Part shown: one piece after another, positions 24,813 to 35,975 of the stretch
Numbering within the stretch: the first letter of the stretch is position 1
Layout of the letters: every line of letters starts with the position of its first letter
NCBI RefSeq assembly: GCF_004337985.1
Contig: NC_043741.1
Coordinates: 1,001,920 to 1,065,919 of the forward strand
Direction of reading: 5' to 3'
Source: Pyricularia pennisetigena
Taxonomy: Eukaryota; Ascomycota; Sordariomycetes; Magnaporthales; Pyriculariaceae
DNA: 64,000 nt
The notes under the pieces: model-generated
What the model was told of the DNA's origin: nothing
Databases searched by the model: none
What the model saw: only the letters and a program-made list of their open reading frames with translations
Program-made: the position numbers and the translations under genes

Positions 24813-26191
24813 AATGTGCTACAATATGAGATGTTGACAAATGTTTAACAAGATTCTTTGCCCCTTCTGTTCAAAGCCGTCGGGTTACCCTCGAGAAGCA
24901 ATAGAATCGAACACTCAGGGATTCTGTGGGCGCATAAGAAAGCTTGCGCCCACCAGTTAGTTACCTTGCAAAAAAGACCCGCCCAGCGCCTGCCGGATCG
25001 GATCCTACTGCTTGGCGGGCCGATCATGGGCTGCACCCAGTACTGTACGGTACACGGGGCCCGTAACCTTTTTTTTTTTTTTTTTTTTCTTATCCATCGC
25101 ATTTTTACAAGGTAACAGCCCGTTCAACTTGAGTTCGTATCAAACCATCAGCAGTAGACCGCCTTTTTGACATCCACCCTTATGACCCCGCCTATATACT
25201 ACAGCAACTCTTTTTGATAGCCGATCTGCCCGAGTTTGATACACCAATGTCACTGTACTATCCCGTATGTCGTTCGACGAGGAGTGCAGTGGGCCAAAAG
25301 GGTTTTTTTCCCTAATTTGTGTGGGGGTAGGAATTACTACATACAGGGTGCTGGCTTCCAATGAGCCTGAAATGAGATGGGTTAGGATTTACACTGCTAT
25401 CGGCGCCTCCATCACGATGCCAACTACACACCAGACCAGGCGGCCAGCAGGGTATCATCGCGGCAAAGTCCCGGCGGGAAGGAATCTTTGAGCTTTGGGA
25501 GAGTAAACCATTGCCAATCAATCACTGGTATGGAAGACCGCATGGGAAGTTTTGTTTCCCGTTCATTTCGATTCCTTTCCCCCCCTTCCCTCACCCGCTT
25601 CCCGTTCGTTGCACGACATGCTCGGGCTGTTCCTGGCATCTAGGCCATGCCCAATTCTCTCAAGATACGGGTGTGGCGTGCAGTGCACGCGTGTATTTGC
25701 CAAGTAGCCTCTCGGCACGGCAACTTGAACGTGTTAGGTGAGACATCAATGGGCGGGTTCCAGTAGAGGTTATGGGGATTTTCCCAAGGATACCTACCTT
25801 GGTCTGGCACTAGTCTAGCATTAGGTCGAGTTCTAGAACTAGAAACCAGACTGGATACGGTGGTAACTTGATTTTTTTTAAAATATTTTTTTTTATTGCA
25901 CATTGAACCCACTCCAGCTCCAGCGAACACCAGCTGCAGTTCTATAGCACTGATTATTACCTATCATGAGTTATATGCGGACTTCAACACCAATGCGGCC
26001 TGGACAGCAAAGCGGGGCCATTACCAGATAGTCGTTGCATCAGCGGCAAGGGACTTGGGAGTAGCAAGGCGCCTGCAAGGATAAGCTAATTACTGCATAC
26101 ACTGAAAGCTGTGAGGTGATATGCCCGAGGTAGCATTTGACGCACAGTATGTGGAGACAGGACAGTGCAAATAAATCTTTCTCTTTCTGTA

Positions 26192-26206
26192 TCTCTCTCT
26201 CTCTCT
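26192..26206. repeat. (CT)n microsatellite followed by poly(T)
   Basis: About seven CT units run directly into a T tract. It lies in the gene-poor region with no adjacent gene. Confidence 0.8.
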
Positions 26207-28461
26207 TTTTTTTTCTCCACAAGGTTTGCTTGACGCGTCCAGTACGCGAAAATTCGCAAAACACGTAAAAAAAACAAGTTGTCGGCTCAGCCAATTGGAT
26301 TAGGCGCTCTGACGTGCACCAAGATTTACCCAGCTCCCAAGTCTAGACTCGTTTGTCGTTTCGCATCCGGCAAAGCAAGCATGTAGAGATTTCAGCTATG
26401 ACGTTTGTTTACAATGATCCAACCTTGAACAAGCTCGTTTGATGAGCTGACGGGGGGAAAAAAAGAAACAAGAGGAAAAAAAAGAAAAGACTTCGCATCA
26501 TTACCCCTTACAGGAAAAGTCGTTGCTCTCAAAAGTCTAAAAACCAGTCTGTGTGCTGTTCCGTTTCTTTACCCTGCATTGGTCTCTTTGGCTGTCGTAT
26601 TTGAGGGGACCAATATTCATTGGATGATGTCCCTGACGTGAAGGATAGTCAAAACGAACACACCAAAAAAGGAACAAGTGCGTCGTTTGCGACGACGCGA
26701 CAAACTGCCGGTCGACCTTCCAGCCACTGGGCTGCCACAAAGCTTGGGCATCTTGAGATGAGACGGCGCAATGCATGCCCTTGCATGCTCGGCTCGTACC
26801 ATATCAGGTTAATACGTGTGACGGGCTAAGGCATGCAGAGGGATGAATGGCTGTAACCTACCAATAGCAGAAGATACACAGACATACAGACGCATGAAAG
26901 CGATAGGTGTTTGTTGAATTCAAAGGTAGACAGACAGCATACACACGCTGAGGGGAGGTGAGGGGTCACGATATCCAAGCCAAAGACTTGGAGCTTGGGG
27001 ATCGAGGGGAAGAATACGATAGGCTCATAATTCACAAAGACCAGGGTGATGGCTTTTCGAGTTCGAGCCTAGCGATGAAAACGGGCCCAAGCTCCCCCTT
27101 CCTTTCCTCTTTAGCCATCATGCCAGGAGGTAAGCTAGGGAGGTAAGTAATTGTTATTATTAAGTGTTTAGTATGAGAAGCTGACGAACAACCGTCTGCA
27201 ATCTGATCGACGGAACAAAACCCTAGCGTACAATGAAGGAGGGTAGATCGGGACCCACGTGGGCTTTTGCGCAAAAAATGGAAGTCGAAAGAAGAGACAC
27301 CACAATTGGATGATGATCTTTCTCGAAGCGTATGCGTTTAGTCTTTGGATTTGCATGGTATTAGGCCTACCCCACCTGAGGTACTCAGCAAAGAAACGGC
27401 TGTGCATTGAGGGGAGGTGAAGCATATTAAGTACCTTGTGATACAAAACGCAAGCTCTTTCTTAGCAAAATTCATTATTGCTCCATTTACTGAGCTTTTT
27501 GACAGAGGTAATTAACTGCAGGTGGTCTCCTTGCCGACCCCGTTGAATTACCTAGAAGCCTAGCAAGTTGTTTTCTAGGGTCCAATAGCCCGGGCGCTTA
27601 CAGTAGACGGGAGACCTTGTTGATGGGAGTGGAGGGGCGATTGCATCGTGCTGGGTACTTCGTACATGATTAAGGGCTGCATCTGGAGTGATGGGATGGA
27701 TTCCCAGGCTGAGCCATGGTCCCGTGTCAATCTGGGCGTTTATTCTCAATGTTGGAAAGCAAAAGGGCCCAATCCCCAACTCTGGTTTAAACATGCTAGA
27801 GTGGACTGGTTCCTCATATCAAATGCTATCGGTAACGTGGACGACCCGACACTTCCAATCAAGCCCTCAGCGCTAACAAACCCAAGCAGCAGATGACCAG
27901 GCCTGCCTGCTACAGTGTAGATAGAACCCTCGGAAACATCTCAGGACGGAGTTGCAGTTATAAGTACAAGGGAACTTTGACGAGAACAAAAGAAGGATGC
28001 AGAACAAACAGATAGAACAGAGCATTATCATTCCCAGTATCACCAAATTCTCGGGAGCCCCGAATGTCTATCGAGCGTTAATTAATTATTTGACTGCTCC
28101 TCTGCCAAGTTTGGACTTTCTCTCTTAACTCTGCTTGTGACTCGAGCTTTCAGGTTCTGCAAGATAGAGTGGAGATGCGAGATAATCGATGTGGGCCATC
28201 ACAGTGCATCCTTTTTCAATAACCGCCTTCCTACCTGCCAATGATGCCATGGCATGGATGGCTGGCCCAGGAAAGCCTGGGCTAACCACTGCACATGGAG
28301 TTCCCTTTTGGAAGTTTTGGTTCCATCTGAACCCCACTTAATCTTTTTTGCGCGCGCAAACAACAGGCACATCCCCCAGTGTCAATCCGGAGACCGCTGC
28401 AGTGCAGCCCCGGGTGGCTGCGCGCGCCCCATCGAGTCGCTCGCCTGCCTTGTCCTCCCTG

Positions 28462-28566
28462 TTGCACCTCCCCCCCCCCTTCCTCTATCTCATTTGCGCC
28501 ATCCGCCCACCCCCATCGTCTCCCCTCTCCAAGTTCATACCATGAATTTTGTCAAGTTGATTCGAG
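28462..28566 (+). promoter_or_regulatory. Pyrimidine-rich leader with a possible first coding exon
   Basis: A C/T-rich stretch (about 28462-28535) runs into TTCATACC and an ATG at 28542 that opens eight codons (MNFVKLIR) directly before a GTGAGT donor-like site. This looks like the leader, first exon and 5' splice site of a gene. I could not find an acceptor that yields a recognisable protein. It may be the 5' end of the gene at 29341, with an intron of about 0.8 kb, or an unrelated small gene. Confidence 0.25.
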
Positions 28567-29340
28567 TGAGTTTTCTGCGTTGTCGATGAACAGAAACCTT
28601 GCGCATCAAATCGTTTTGGCCGGTTGTTCTCTCTGCCGCTACCATTTTTATTTTATTTTTTGGCTGAGCCGCTAGTTCTTAGATGCTCCCCCACAATTTG
28701 CGACTGTTGAATTTACCGTTGAATCAGATCATCTGCATCCGCTTTTAGGGCGGGGAGGTGACGTACAAAATCGATCAACCAGCATCGCTGTTTGCTTAGG
28801 ACAAGAAGGGGGGGAAAAAAGAAAGAAAAAGAGGTCAAAGCACAGGTGTCAGTAACCGCGCCGATTTGTTTCGCGACTTCCTCATAAACCGACCTTTGGT
28901 AAGCCACTGGTGTTCATCGACCGCAGAGCCCCGGCGCCTTTCACCTTGGCCTCACCAACCGTCGCAGTGGCGCATAAAGCTCCCGCTAGGTTTGGGTCGC
29001 AAGGACCTTCAGCGGCACCACACGACATTCAGCCAGCCATCCAGTTGAGGATTTTGTTGGCCCGGTACGGAGGCTAGCCGTGCGCGCTCGAGCTGCCTCT
29101 GTCTACCGCGATACAAAGGAATAGCATCACCAGGATCCCGTGCAGCTTTTCACACTTGGTTTTCTCAAGTAGCCGTGGATGCGGAGGCTATTCTCAACTT
29201 AGCTTCGATCGGAGTACAAACTGTACATCAACAATCACTTTGCCATCAGCTGTTCCCGGATCCAGAGTCCCTCACATGCCCGCCTGTATCTGCGCTACGC
29301 CCCTACAGTCCACTGGTAGACTGGCCCGCTCGCTGTCACA

Positions 29341-31539
29341 ATGACATTGCATCCCATATCAACTCGTTTCCCTCCCATGGGGGGATCAGCCCGGTGTGCG
29401 ACACCCCATACGCCTGAGCCGATGGATCAAGGGACCGATCATCAGTCGAGGACTCCCTCTGCTCCAAGGCCGCGCCTGAGGCTCAAAAGGAGGATGGTTC
29501 CGCAGGCACTCACCGCCCCGACGCAGGACTTCCTCGCCTCTGTTAATGCCGCCGATACCCCGATACCCAGCATAGAGGAGCCTGATGTCGTCCCGAACGA
29601 TGTGGAAATATCAGACGGTATTGATCTGATGGCCAGCCTGGCTCGTCCATATGCCCAGGATCGCAACTTGCTGAGCATTTCATGCTACGACGATTTCCCA
29701 CAACCCAAGACCCCCGCGCCCGCAGACATTCCATCGCTTCCGCCACGGAGATATCCAGACTGGTCAGCTGGGTCATCTTTCGGCAGCTCAACGGAAGACG
29801 ACGATGACGACAATTCCAGCACCGAACCGGATTACGAATCCAGCAGACCATCGACATCCCGCTCCACCTATACCAACACGTCTGTATTCAGCCGCATGTC
29901 TCACTTTTCTGACGACCAATGCATGAGCCCAGAAGGGGATTTGCCAAAAGCTGCCCACCACGACTACGATGATTTGCCGCTTGCTCGGAATGCGGTTGGC
30001 AACGGCCAGACAATACGCCCAAAACGCCACAGAGCTCCTTGGACCAAGGAGATGGACGCCCATTTATGGACTACGTTTATGACTTATCTACAGGACCCGA
30101 GAGTCACTCCGTTTAGGACTGGAAGAAGTTGCGTGCCACCTCATGGTGTGTGCACTCGCGTTGCTCGTGAGGCAAAGCGGAGCTGGAGGGGCTCCAAGGC
30201 CATCAAGAAGGTTGACAACTCTACTGCAGCTGCTTCCAGGCTTCAAAGTGGGAGTGTTACCCCGACTGCAAATCACACCGCGGCTTATATCGAATGGCCA
30301 CATACTTGTGCCGCTACGAGGACTCACTTTAGAGACCTTTGCAAGCTCCAGCTAGCTACTCCTGCCCACCCAAGCTTCAGGTATTTGTCAAGAAGCCCAA
30401 CACCACTTACACACACGGCTGCTCGTCACTGGAACAGGCGCTCTACGCCCGCCCGTTCATCATTCGCAACAAAGGATATGGGCTTGTCGTTAGCCGTCAG
30501 TACATCTGAGATAATGCAGCCGTATGGGCCGCTCGCACAGCTCACGAGTTCTGTAGAAGCTCCAGAACCAACACCAACAGAGCCTGACCCTGCTGTTCTC
30601 GACAGTCTCACTCAAGATTCACAATCGCTTCGTTCAATGTATCCCGATATCTCGGAACCGCCTCGAGGCAAATTGGGGTCTCCATTCACACCAAAAAGTT
30701 ATGGTCCAAGCTCTTCCTTCGTCTTGTTGTCGGAGGCCATGGGCGCTGAGAGCTCTCATCAGCCACACACAGTAGGGCCACGACGAACTTTACAATCGCC
30801 ACCGCGTATGAGCCGCACCAGCGTGGCGCGAAGACGGACCATAATTGGCAACAAGCCACCACGTGACCTTCGTCACTCGCGGAAACGTGGAAGTTTGGGT
30901 AACGATTTTTGGACCGAGCCAAGTCGTTCCAACGGTGCTAGCACTGCGCAGGATAATGTTTTACCGGCTTGCCGTGTCCGTGGAAAGAGTTTCCTGGAGG
31001 CGGCGTTGGCCCGGTTCCGGCCCACAGGGACAGCTGCCGCAGAGTATAGCTCTACGAAATCAAACAACAGGGATGAGCTATTTATACCACGCTACACAGG
31101 GTCACTAGGCTCCCCACTACGCGCGGAGAGCGAAAAACGAGCAGCGCGACTCCCTCCGTCGACAACAGCGCCGGAACTTTTGCGCATAGCGGCAACTGAA
31201 GCTCCTCCGCGATTGGGTTCGCCGTTTTCCCTAGCACCGAACGCAACGTCTCTAAGTTTTCCAAATCGGCTCTTCGCGGCCAGCAGCGCAAACGATACCC
31301 CCCACAGGGCTCGTGATCGGCTGTTCAAAACTGTCCAACAACCATCATCCCAGGCCGTACAGGCTGCGAGGGAACCGCCAACTGAATCGTACGTCAGGTT
31401 GACAGGCGCTACAGGGGCTACCCGCGAGCGCGGCGGGGCAGACAGTCTCTCGCAGAGACTGGCTTATGTCGATGACCGTCTGAAGGTGATCCGCAGCCGC
31501 AATAACCAGGAGGGACACGAAGACACAAAGCCTTTTTAG
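29341..31539 (+). CDS. Fungal protein of unknown function with a conserved WTKEMDAHLW block
   Basis: The open frame of 732 codons has no internal stop. ATGs at 29341 and 29422 are both possible starts, and an upstream exon cannot be excluded. Most of the protein is Ser/Pro/Arg-rich and probably disordered. The clearly structured part is around residues 228-285: HRAPWTKEMDAHLWTTFMTY, a PRVTPF segment, then CVPPHGVCTRVAREAKRSW. A second short block (IEWPHTCAATRTHFRDLCK) lies near 320-340 and RYLSRSPTPLTHT near 350. The pattern resembles a Pezizomycotina family that I recall being auto-named 'cell wall proline rich protein', but the sequence shows no signal peptide and basic patches (PKRHRAPW, RRRTIIG) fit a nuclear protein better. 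I do not assign a function. Confidence 0.6.
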   Translation: MTLHPISTRFPPMGGSARCATPHTPEPMDQGTDHQSRTPSAPRPRLRLKRRMVPQALTAPTQDFLASVNAADTPIPSIEEPDVVPNDVEISDGIDLMASLARPYAQDRNLLSISCYDDFPQPKTPAPADIPSLPPRRYPDWSAGSSFGSSTEDDDDDNSSTEPDYESSRPSTSRSTYTNTSVFSRMSHFSDDQCMSPEGDLPKAAHHDYDDLPLARNAVGNGQTIRPKRHRAPWTKEMDAHLWTTFMTYLQDPRVTPFRTGRSCVPPHGVCTRVAREAKRSWRGSKAIKKVDNSTAAASRLQSGSVTPTANHTAAYIEWPHTCAATRTHFRDLCKLQLATPAHPSFRYLSRSPTPLTHTAARHWNRRSTPARSSFATKDMGLSLAVSTSEIMQPYGPLAQLTSSVEAPEPTPTEPDPAVLDSLTQDSQSLRSMYPDISEPPRGKLGSPFTPKSYGPSSSFVLLSEAMGAESSHQPHTVGPRRTLQSPPRMSRTSVARRRTIIGNKPPRDLRHSRKRGSLGNDFWTEPSRSNGASTAQDNVLPACRVRGKSFLEAALARFRPTGTAAAEYSSTKSNNRDELFIPRYTGSLGSPLRAESEKRAARLPPSTTAPELLRIAATEAPPRLGSPFSLAPNATSLSFPNRLFAASSANDTPHRARDRLFKTVQQPSSQAVQAAREPPTESYVRLTGATGATRERGGADSLSQRLAYVDDRLKVIRSRNNQEGHEDTKPF

Positions 31540-33548
31540 CGATGACTACAGCTCAACATCAAGCTCCTACTCTACACTTCGTCTTATCTTTCTTTTGTCA
31601 TATCTTACCATTCTTCCTCGCATTTCACAGACTCTTTGTAATGCTTTTCATGTTAGTCATGAAGTATCTTTTTTCTTTTTTTTTCTTTTTTTTTTTTAAG
31701 CCACGACATATTACTGTTTACTTGCCGCATATTATGACGCTGTGCGATGTGATTCTGGTTGTTGGACATGAGAGATACCCCGCCAAGGTGATCCCTTCAT
31801 CCAGGGAGGTGGAAATGAGGAGGGAACCTGGTCTGTTGACGTTTTTGTTCGTTTCTTTTAATTCTCGCTATCTATTTATTTTGGTGTTGTGAGCTTATTC
31901 CGTCATGGAAGGGCTTATTTTGTTGCAGGATTAGCTTTTTTCAAAGTGAACATCTGCTGTTCCGTTTCACTTGGCACAACACATGGTGTCGAGTGAGCAA
32001 GTTTGAATATCCCCGTGAGCGTCAGGCATTAGGGGACAGCTTTACAATTTTTTTTTTACTTTGTTCGGCATTGGCGCGGTCCGACGGACGGCGGTGACCA
32101 GCGAGTTCCGAGAGTGTACTCTGGATTCTGGTGGTCTTCGCAGTTTTGTGGAGGGGAACGCAATGCACGGTACGATATGACGACAGATACGATTATTTCA
32201 TGCATAAATTCGTTACGTTCGAGTTCCAGCCACCAAGTCATTGTTGCCCTTTTGTGTGTTTTCCCCCTCGTTGTTTACTTGCTGTACACAGTACATACCA
32301 TCTGCCTTGCTTCAGACAAGGTTCGAGACAGGTTGCCCTTGAAGTTCACGCAGGACTGTTGAATATTTGTGCAAAGGCTCATTTGTTTCGCTAAATATTA
32401 TTGGCCGCCAAATCTTTTGTGCATACTCTCTCTTGACAAGATAAAAGATTTGAAGTTGGCGTTCGACATCTAATAGTAATCTTTTATTCCTTCGACAAAG
32501 CTGAGCTGGGGAAAGAAGGGATTAATGATGAGAGGGGGGGCTTGTACATCTATCTGCGATTGAAGATTGCCCGAAACGGCTCGAAGATATGATGAAATGA
32601 ACATGAGAAGAAAAGAAGAGTTTGAAATTGATGCCTCATTTGCGGATCGAATCCTCTTCTCTTGTTGTAATTGTAGGTAGTCAATACCTAGGTACTTTGT
32701 ATTTAAAGAAACGCAGGACTATTTGCCCATTGAGATGGACATGACTTGCCGACGGAGAGGTCCATCCGGTGAATCCGAGGGTAACCGTGGGGACAGTGCC
32801 TAGGCTTTTCCCCAGATAAAATACTCCGGTCGAGCCAATTAAGACATGACTTGTAGAGCAATCTGGCCGGGGCCTAGGACCCAGAATCCAAAAAAAAAGG
32901 CACCGAACCTAGCCTTGACCTCGTGTTGTGATGCAAAAAAAAAAAAAAAAAAAAACCACGGGAGAATTGGAAGGCTAGCAAGGCTAGCTCCAACAATAAT
33001 ACAACAAAAATAACAATAATGCAGACTGGGATCTGGCTAGATTTTTCTCCATACTGAATGAAGCAAATCCAACGTCGACCTTGACTCAAATAAAAATGTT
33101 GAATGTTGTACTACTGTACTTATACGCACTGGTCTTTCTAAAATGAGTAACCATCTTTCATCTTGATACCAAGTTACAGGGAACCTAATAGTGGGCCATC
33201 CACTGTGCCCTCGACGACAACAACTCACAAGCTCCCCCACAGCGAGAGCTCTACGGGAGGTGAAGAGAGTGCTGGGAGCCTCAACGGCGGGGGAGCTCTT
33301 TTTCCCCCCAAACTTCTCTGTGAGCAGCTCGCTGGAAATCCGATTGTCTTTGTTGCTCAAACAGCTTCTTTCGCAGTTCGCAGTTCGCAGTGCCTTATCC
33401 AGCCCGCTTCCCTCCCAGGTCAGCAGACACCGCAATTCGACACCCGAAAACGCCGTTTGTCTTGCCCGCCTTTCGTGGCCTATTCGACGGTTCCAGTCAT
33501 CCCCCTCCCACACACACACACACATACGTACGAACAATCGGTAAAAAG
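31540..33548. other. Intergenic region upstream of PER1
   Basis: About 2 kb without a recognisable gene. It contains T/A runs (about 31674-31698 and 32935-32955), one copy of the palindrome TACCTAGGTA (32685-32694) and a CA repeat just before the PER1 start. Confidence 0.55.
33508..33524. repeat. (CA)n microsatellite in the PER1 leader
   Basis: About eight CA units end roughly 25 nt before the PER1 ATG at 33549, so they probably lie in the transcribed leader or core promoter. Confidence 0.75.
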
Positions 33549-34991
33549 ATGGTCGTCACACATGGCCGCCATCGAGGCGCCATGCAACAGGGCCTCCGCA
33601 GCGTATTACCTCTTGTTTTAGCAGCTTGCCTCTTCTTCGGAGCAGCCAATGCCTCTGTCGGTGACAGGTTACCGGAATTCCGGGAGTGCGTTCAGGTGTG
33701 TTTGTCCCCAGCAAGCACTCTTCTCGTCCCTCGATCTGTGATAATGCCAAGCGTTTCCAAGCAATGTCTCTTGCTGACACTCTTCACCTTTGGGGCGGCT
33801 TGGCTCGTCTAGGTCTGTATGCACGAGAACTGCGAATCTGGCACGCTTGCACACAAGGTCGAGACACGTCCGTGGCCACCCCCAATCCGTACATATACAT
33901 ACACATAGAAAAGCGCAACGAAAAAAAAAAAAAAAAAAAAAAAACTCAGGCTGACAGCTTTCACCCTACTCCGGCCTTCGACGGAGCAAAACAAACCCAA
34001 CCCCAATAAACAGCGCTCATAAACCGTCTCCTCTTGTGGACCTGCCCGGCCGAGTGCGACTACACATGTCAGCACATCATCACCAGCGACCGCATCGAGT
34101 CTGGCCAGCCCGTGGTCCAGTTCCATGGAAAATGGCCCTTTTACCGCGTCCTGGGCATGCAGGAGCCATTCTCGGTCATCTTTTCGGCCGGCAACCTCTA
34201 CGCCCACCTGCTTGGCTACAGGTGGCTCCGGCGCTATATCCCCGAGTCGTACCCGTTGCGCAAGTACTACATCGGCTTCTCCTTTGCCGGCATCGCCTCG
34301 TGGCTCTTTAGCATCATCTTCCACACCCGCGACACCAACGCCACCGAGCAGCTCGACTACTTTGCCGCCGGCGCCAGTGTGCTCTACGGTCTGTACCTAG
34401 CCGTCATCCGTATTTTCCGCCTCGACAGGCCCGGCTCCGCCGACGGCGGCAAGACGCCCACGAGCAGTAGTGCCTCCTCTTCGTCTTCGCCCTCGGCCGG
34501 CAGCACGCCCCGCGCGATCCGCCTCTGGACCGCGGCGTGTCTGACGGCCTACGGCTGCCACGTCGCTTACCTCAAGCTCGTGCGCTGGGACTACGGCTAC
34601 AACATGGCCGCCAACGTCTGCGTCGGCCTGGCCCAGAACGTCCTGTGGAGCGCCTTCTCATACCGCAAATACACGAGGGAGGGCAGGACCTGGGCCACTT
34701 ACCCGGGCCTGGCCGTCGCCTGGATCATGCTAGCCATGAGTCTGGAGCTGTTTGACTTCCCGCCGCTGTGGGGCGCCCTCGACGCTCATGCGCTGTGGCA
34801 CCTGGGCACCATTGCGCCTGCTGTTCTTTGGTATAGGTAAGAAGAGAGGATAATCCGTCTTTCCCCCCACCCCCCCTTTTTGGTTCTGTGGGATCCTCGA
34901 TTGCTGATATTGACATGCTTTTTGTTTGGTTAGTTTTTTGGTCAAGGATGCTCAAGACGACATGGCTGCAGCAGAACGATTCAAGGATTAA
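33549..34991 (+). CDS. PER1: GPI-anchor lipid-remodelling protein Per1 (PGAP3 family)
   Basis: Per1 is an ER multispanning protein that removes an acyl chain from the lipid of GPI anchors so that anchored proteins can be remodelled and sorted. Exons 33549-33695, 33813-33888, 34014-34836 and 34934-34991 give 367 aa. An N-terminal signal sequence (LPLVLAACLFFGAANAS) precedes the Cys-rich luminal segment (FRECVQVC, HENC, LLLWTCPAECDYTCQH). The core motif VVQFHGKWPFYR and the GxxEPFSV helix follow, then about seven hydrophobic segments with conserved HTRDT and DAHALWHLGT histidines typical of the CREST superfamily hydrolase site. Intron 2 contains 24 consecutive A and uses a less common gtacat donor at 33889, chosen because it alone restores an IPLINRLLLW-type reading. 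It ends 985 nt before the convergent NUP159. Confidence 0.9.
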
Positions 34992-35975
34992 ATCTGGGAG
35001 AGGGGGCACGGTTAATGTACAAATACGTTCAAACCAAAAACAGTGTCATCTCGTGTGTTGATCTTTTTTTTTTTTTTTTTTNNNNNNNNNNNNNNNNNNN
35101 NNNNNNNNNNNNNNNNNNNNNNNNNNNNNNNNNNNNNNNNNNNNNNNNNNNNNNNNNNNNNNNNNNNNNNNNNNNNNNNNNNNNNNNNNNNNNNNNNNNN
35201 NNNNNNNNNNNNNNNNNNNNNNNNNNNNNNNNNNNNNNNNNNNNNNNNNNNNNNNNNNNNNNNNNNNNNNNNNNNNNNNNNNNNNNNNNNNNNNNNNNNN
35301 NNNNNNNNNNNNNNNNNNNNNNNNNNNNNNNNNNNNNNNNNNNNNNNNNNNNNNNNNNNNNNNNNNNNNNNNNNNNNNNNNNNNNNNNNNNNNNNNNNNN
35401 NNNNNNNNNNNNNNNNNNNNNNNNNNNNNNNNNNNNNNNNNNNNNNNNNNNNNNNNNNNNNNNNNNNNNNNNNNNNNNNNNNNNNNNNNNNNNNNNNNNN
35501 NNNNNNNNNNNNNNNNNNNNNNNNNNNNNNNNNNTTTTGAAAAAAAAATATATATCTATAACAATAATGCGCTCCTCCATGGAGGCGCAATCCCGCTGCA
35601 CCAGATACATGGATATATGATGATACGCGAGGGCAGGGGGAAATGGACAAAGTCACCATATACCATTTGACTGATTCCCAATCTCGTCGTCATTACAGGG
35701 GGTCGCTAATTAATAGTCTTGCGATACTCTGTTTTTAGAAAGTGGCGGTAGAAAACGTTAACCCTACCACGTTATCTACACCTTTCAAAGCATCAAGTTC
35801 CCTTCCAAAAAAAACCCCGGCGCTTGTTTGTATTGATCGCCCTCCATCACTCCTCAAGATCCTCCAGAAAATGGTGGGCTTAGGCATCATTCACCCAGTT
35901 CCAAGCACGTAGCAACCGAAGCGATCCAAATGGTGAAGGCTCATCGACCACAACAATCGGCACAGGCCTAGTCTG
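34992..35975. other. Convergent spacer between PER1 and NUP159 with an assembly gap
   Basis: Almost half of this spacer is the N run 35082-35534. The visible flanks hold the 3' UTRs and no gene. Confidence 0.6.
35082..35534. other. Assembly gap (453 N)
   Basis: The gap starts directly after about 18 T and ends in TTTTGAAAAAAAA, again an AT homopolymer context. A small gene hidden here cannot be excluded. Confidence 0.99.

Larger units (their letters stand above)
24015..29340. other. Gene-poor region of 5.3 kb
   Basis: No protein-coding gene or RNA gene can be supported. Open frames stay under about 112 codons with no conserved motifs. It holds a 2-base N ambiguity (24811-24812), a poly(T) run (about 25070-25088), a CT repeat (26192-26206) and many short A/T runs. 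An isolated start codon in a good leader context at 28542 is listed separately. The last kilobase probably holds the promoter of the gene beginning at 29341. Confidence 0.5.
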
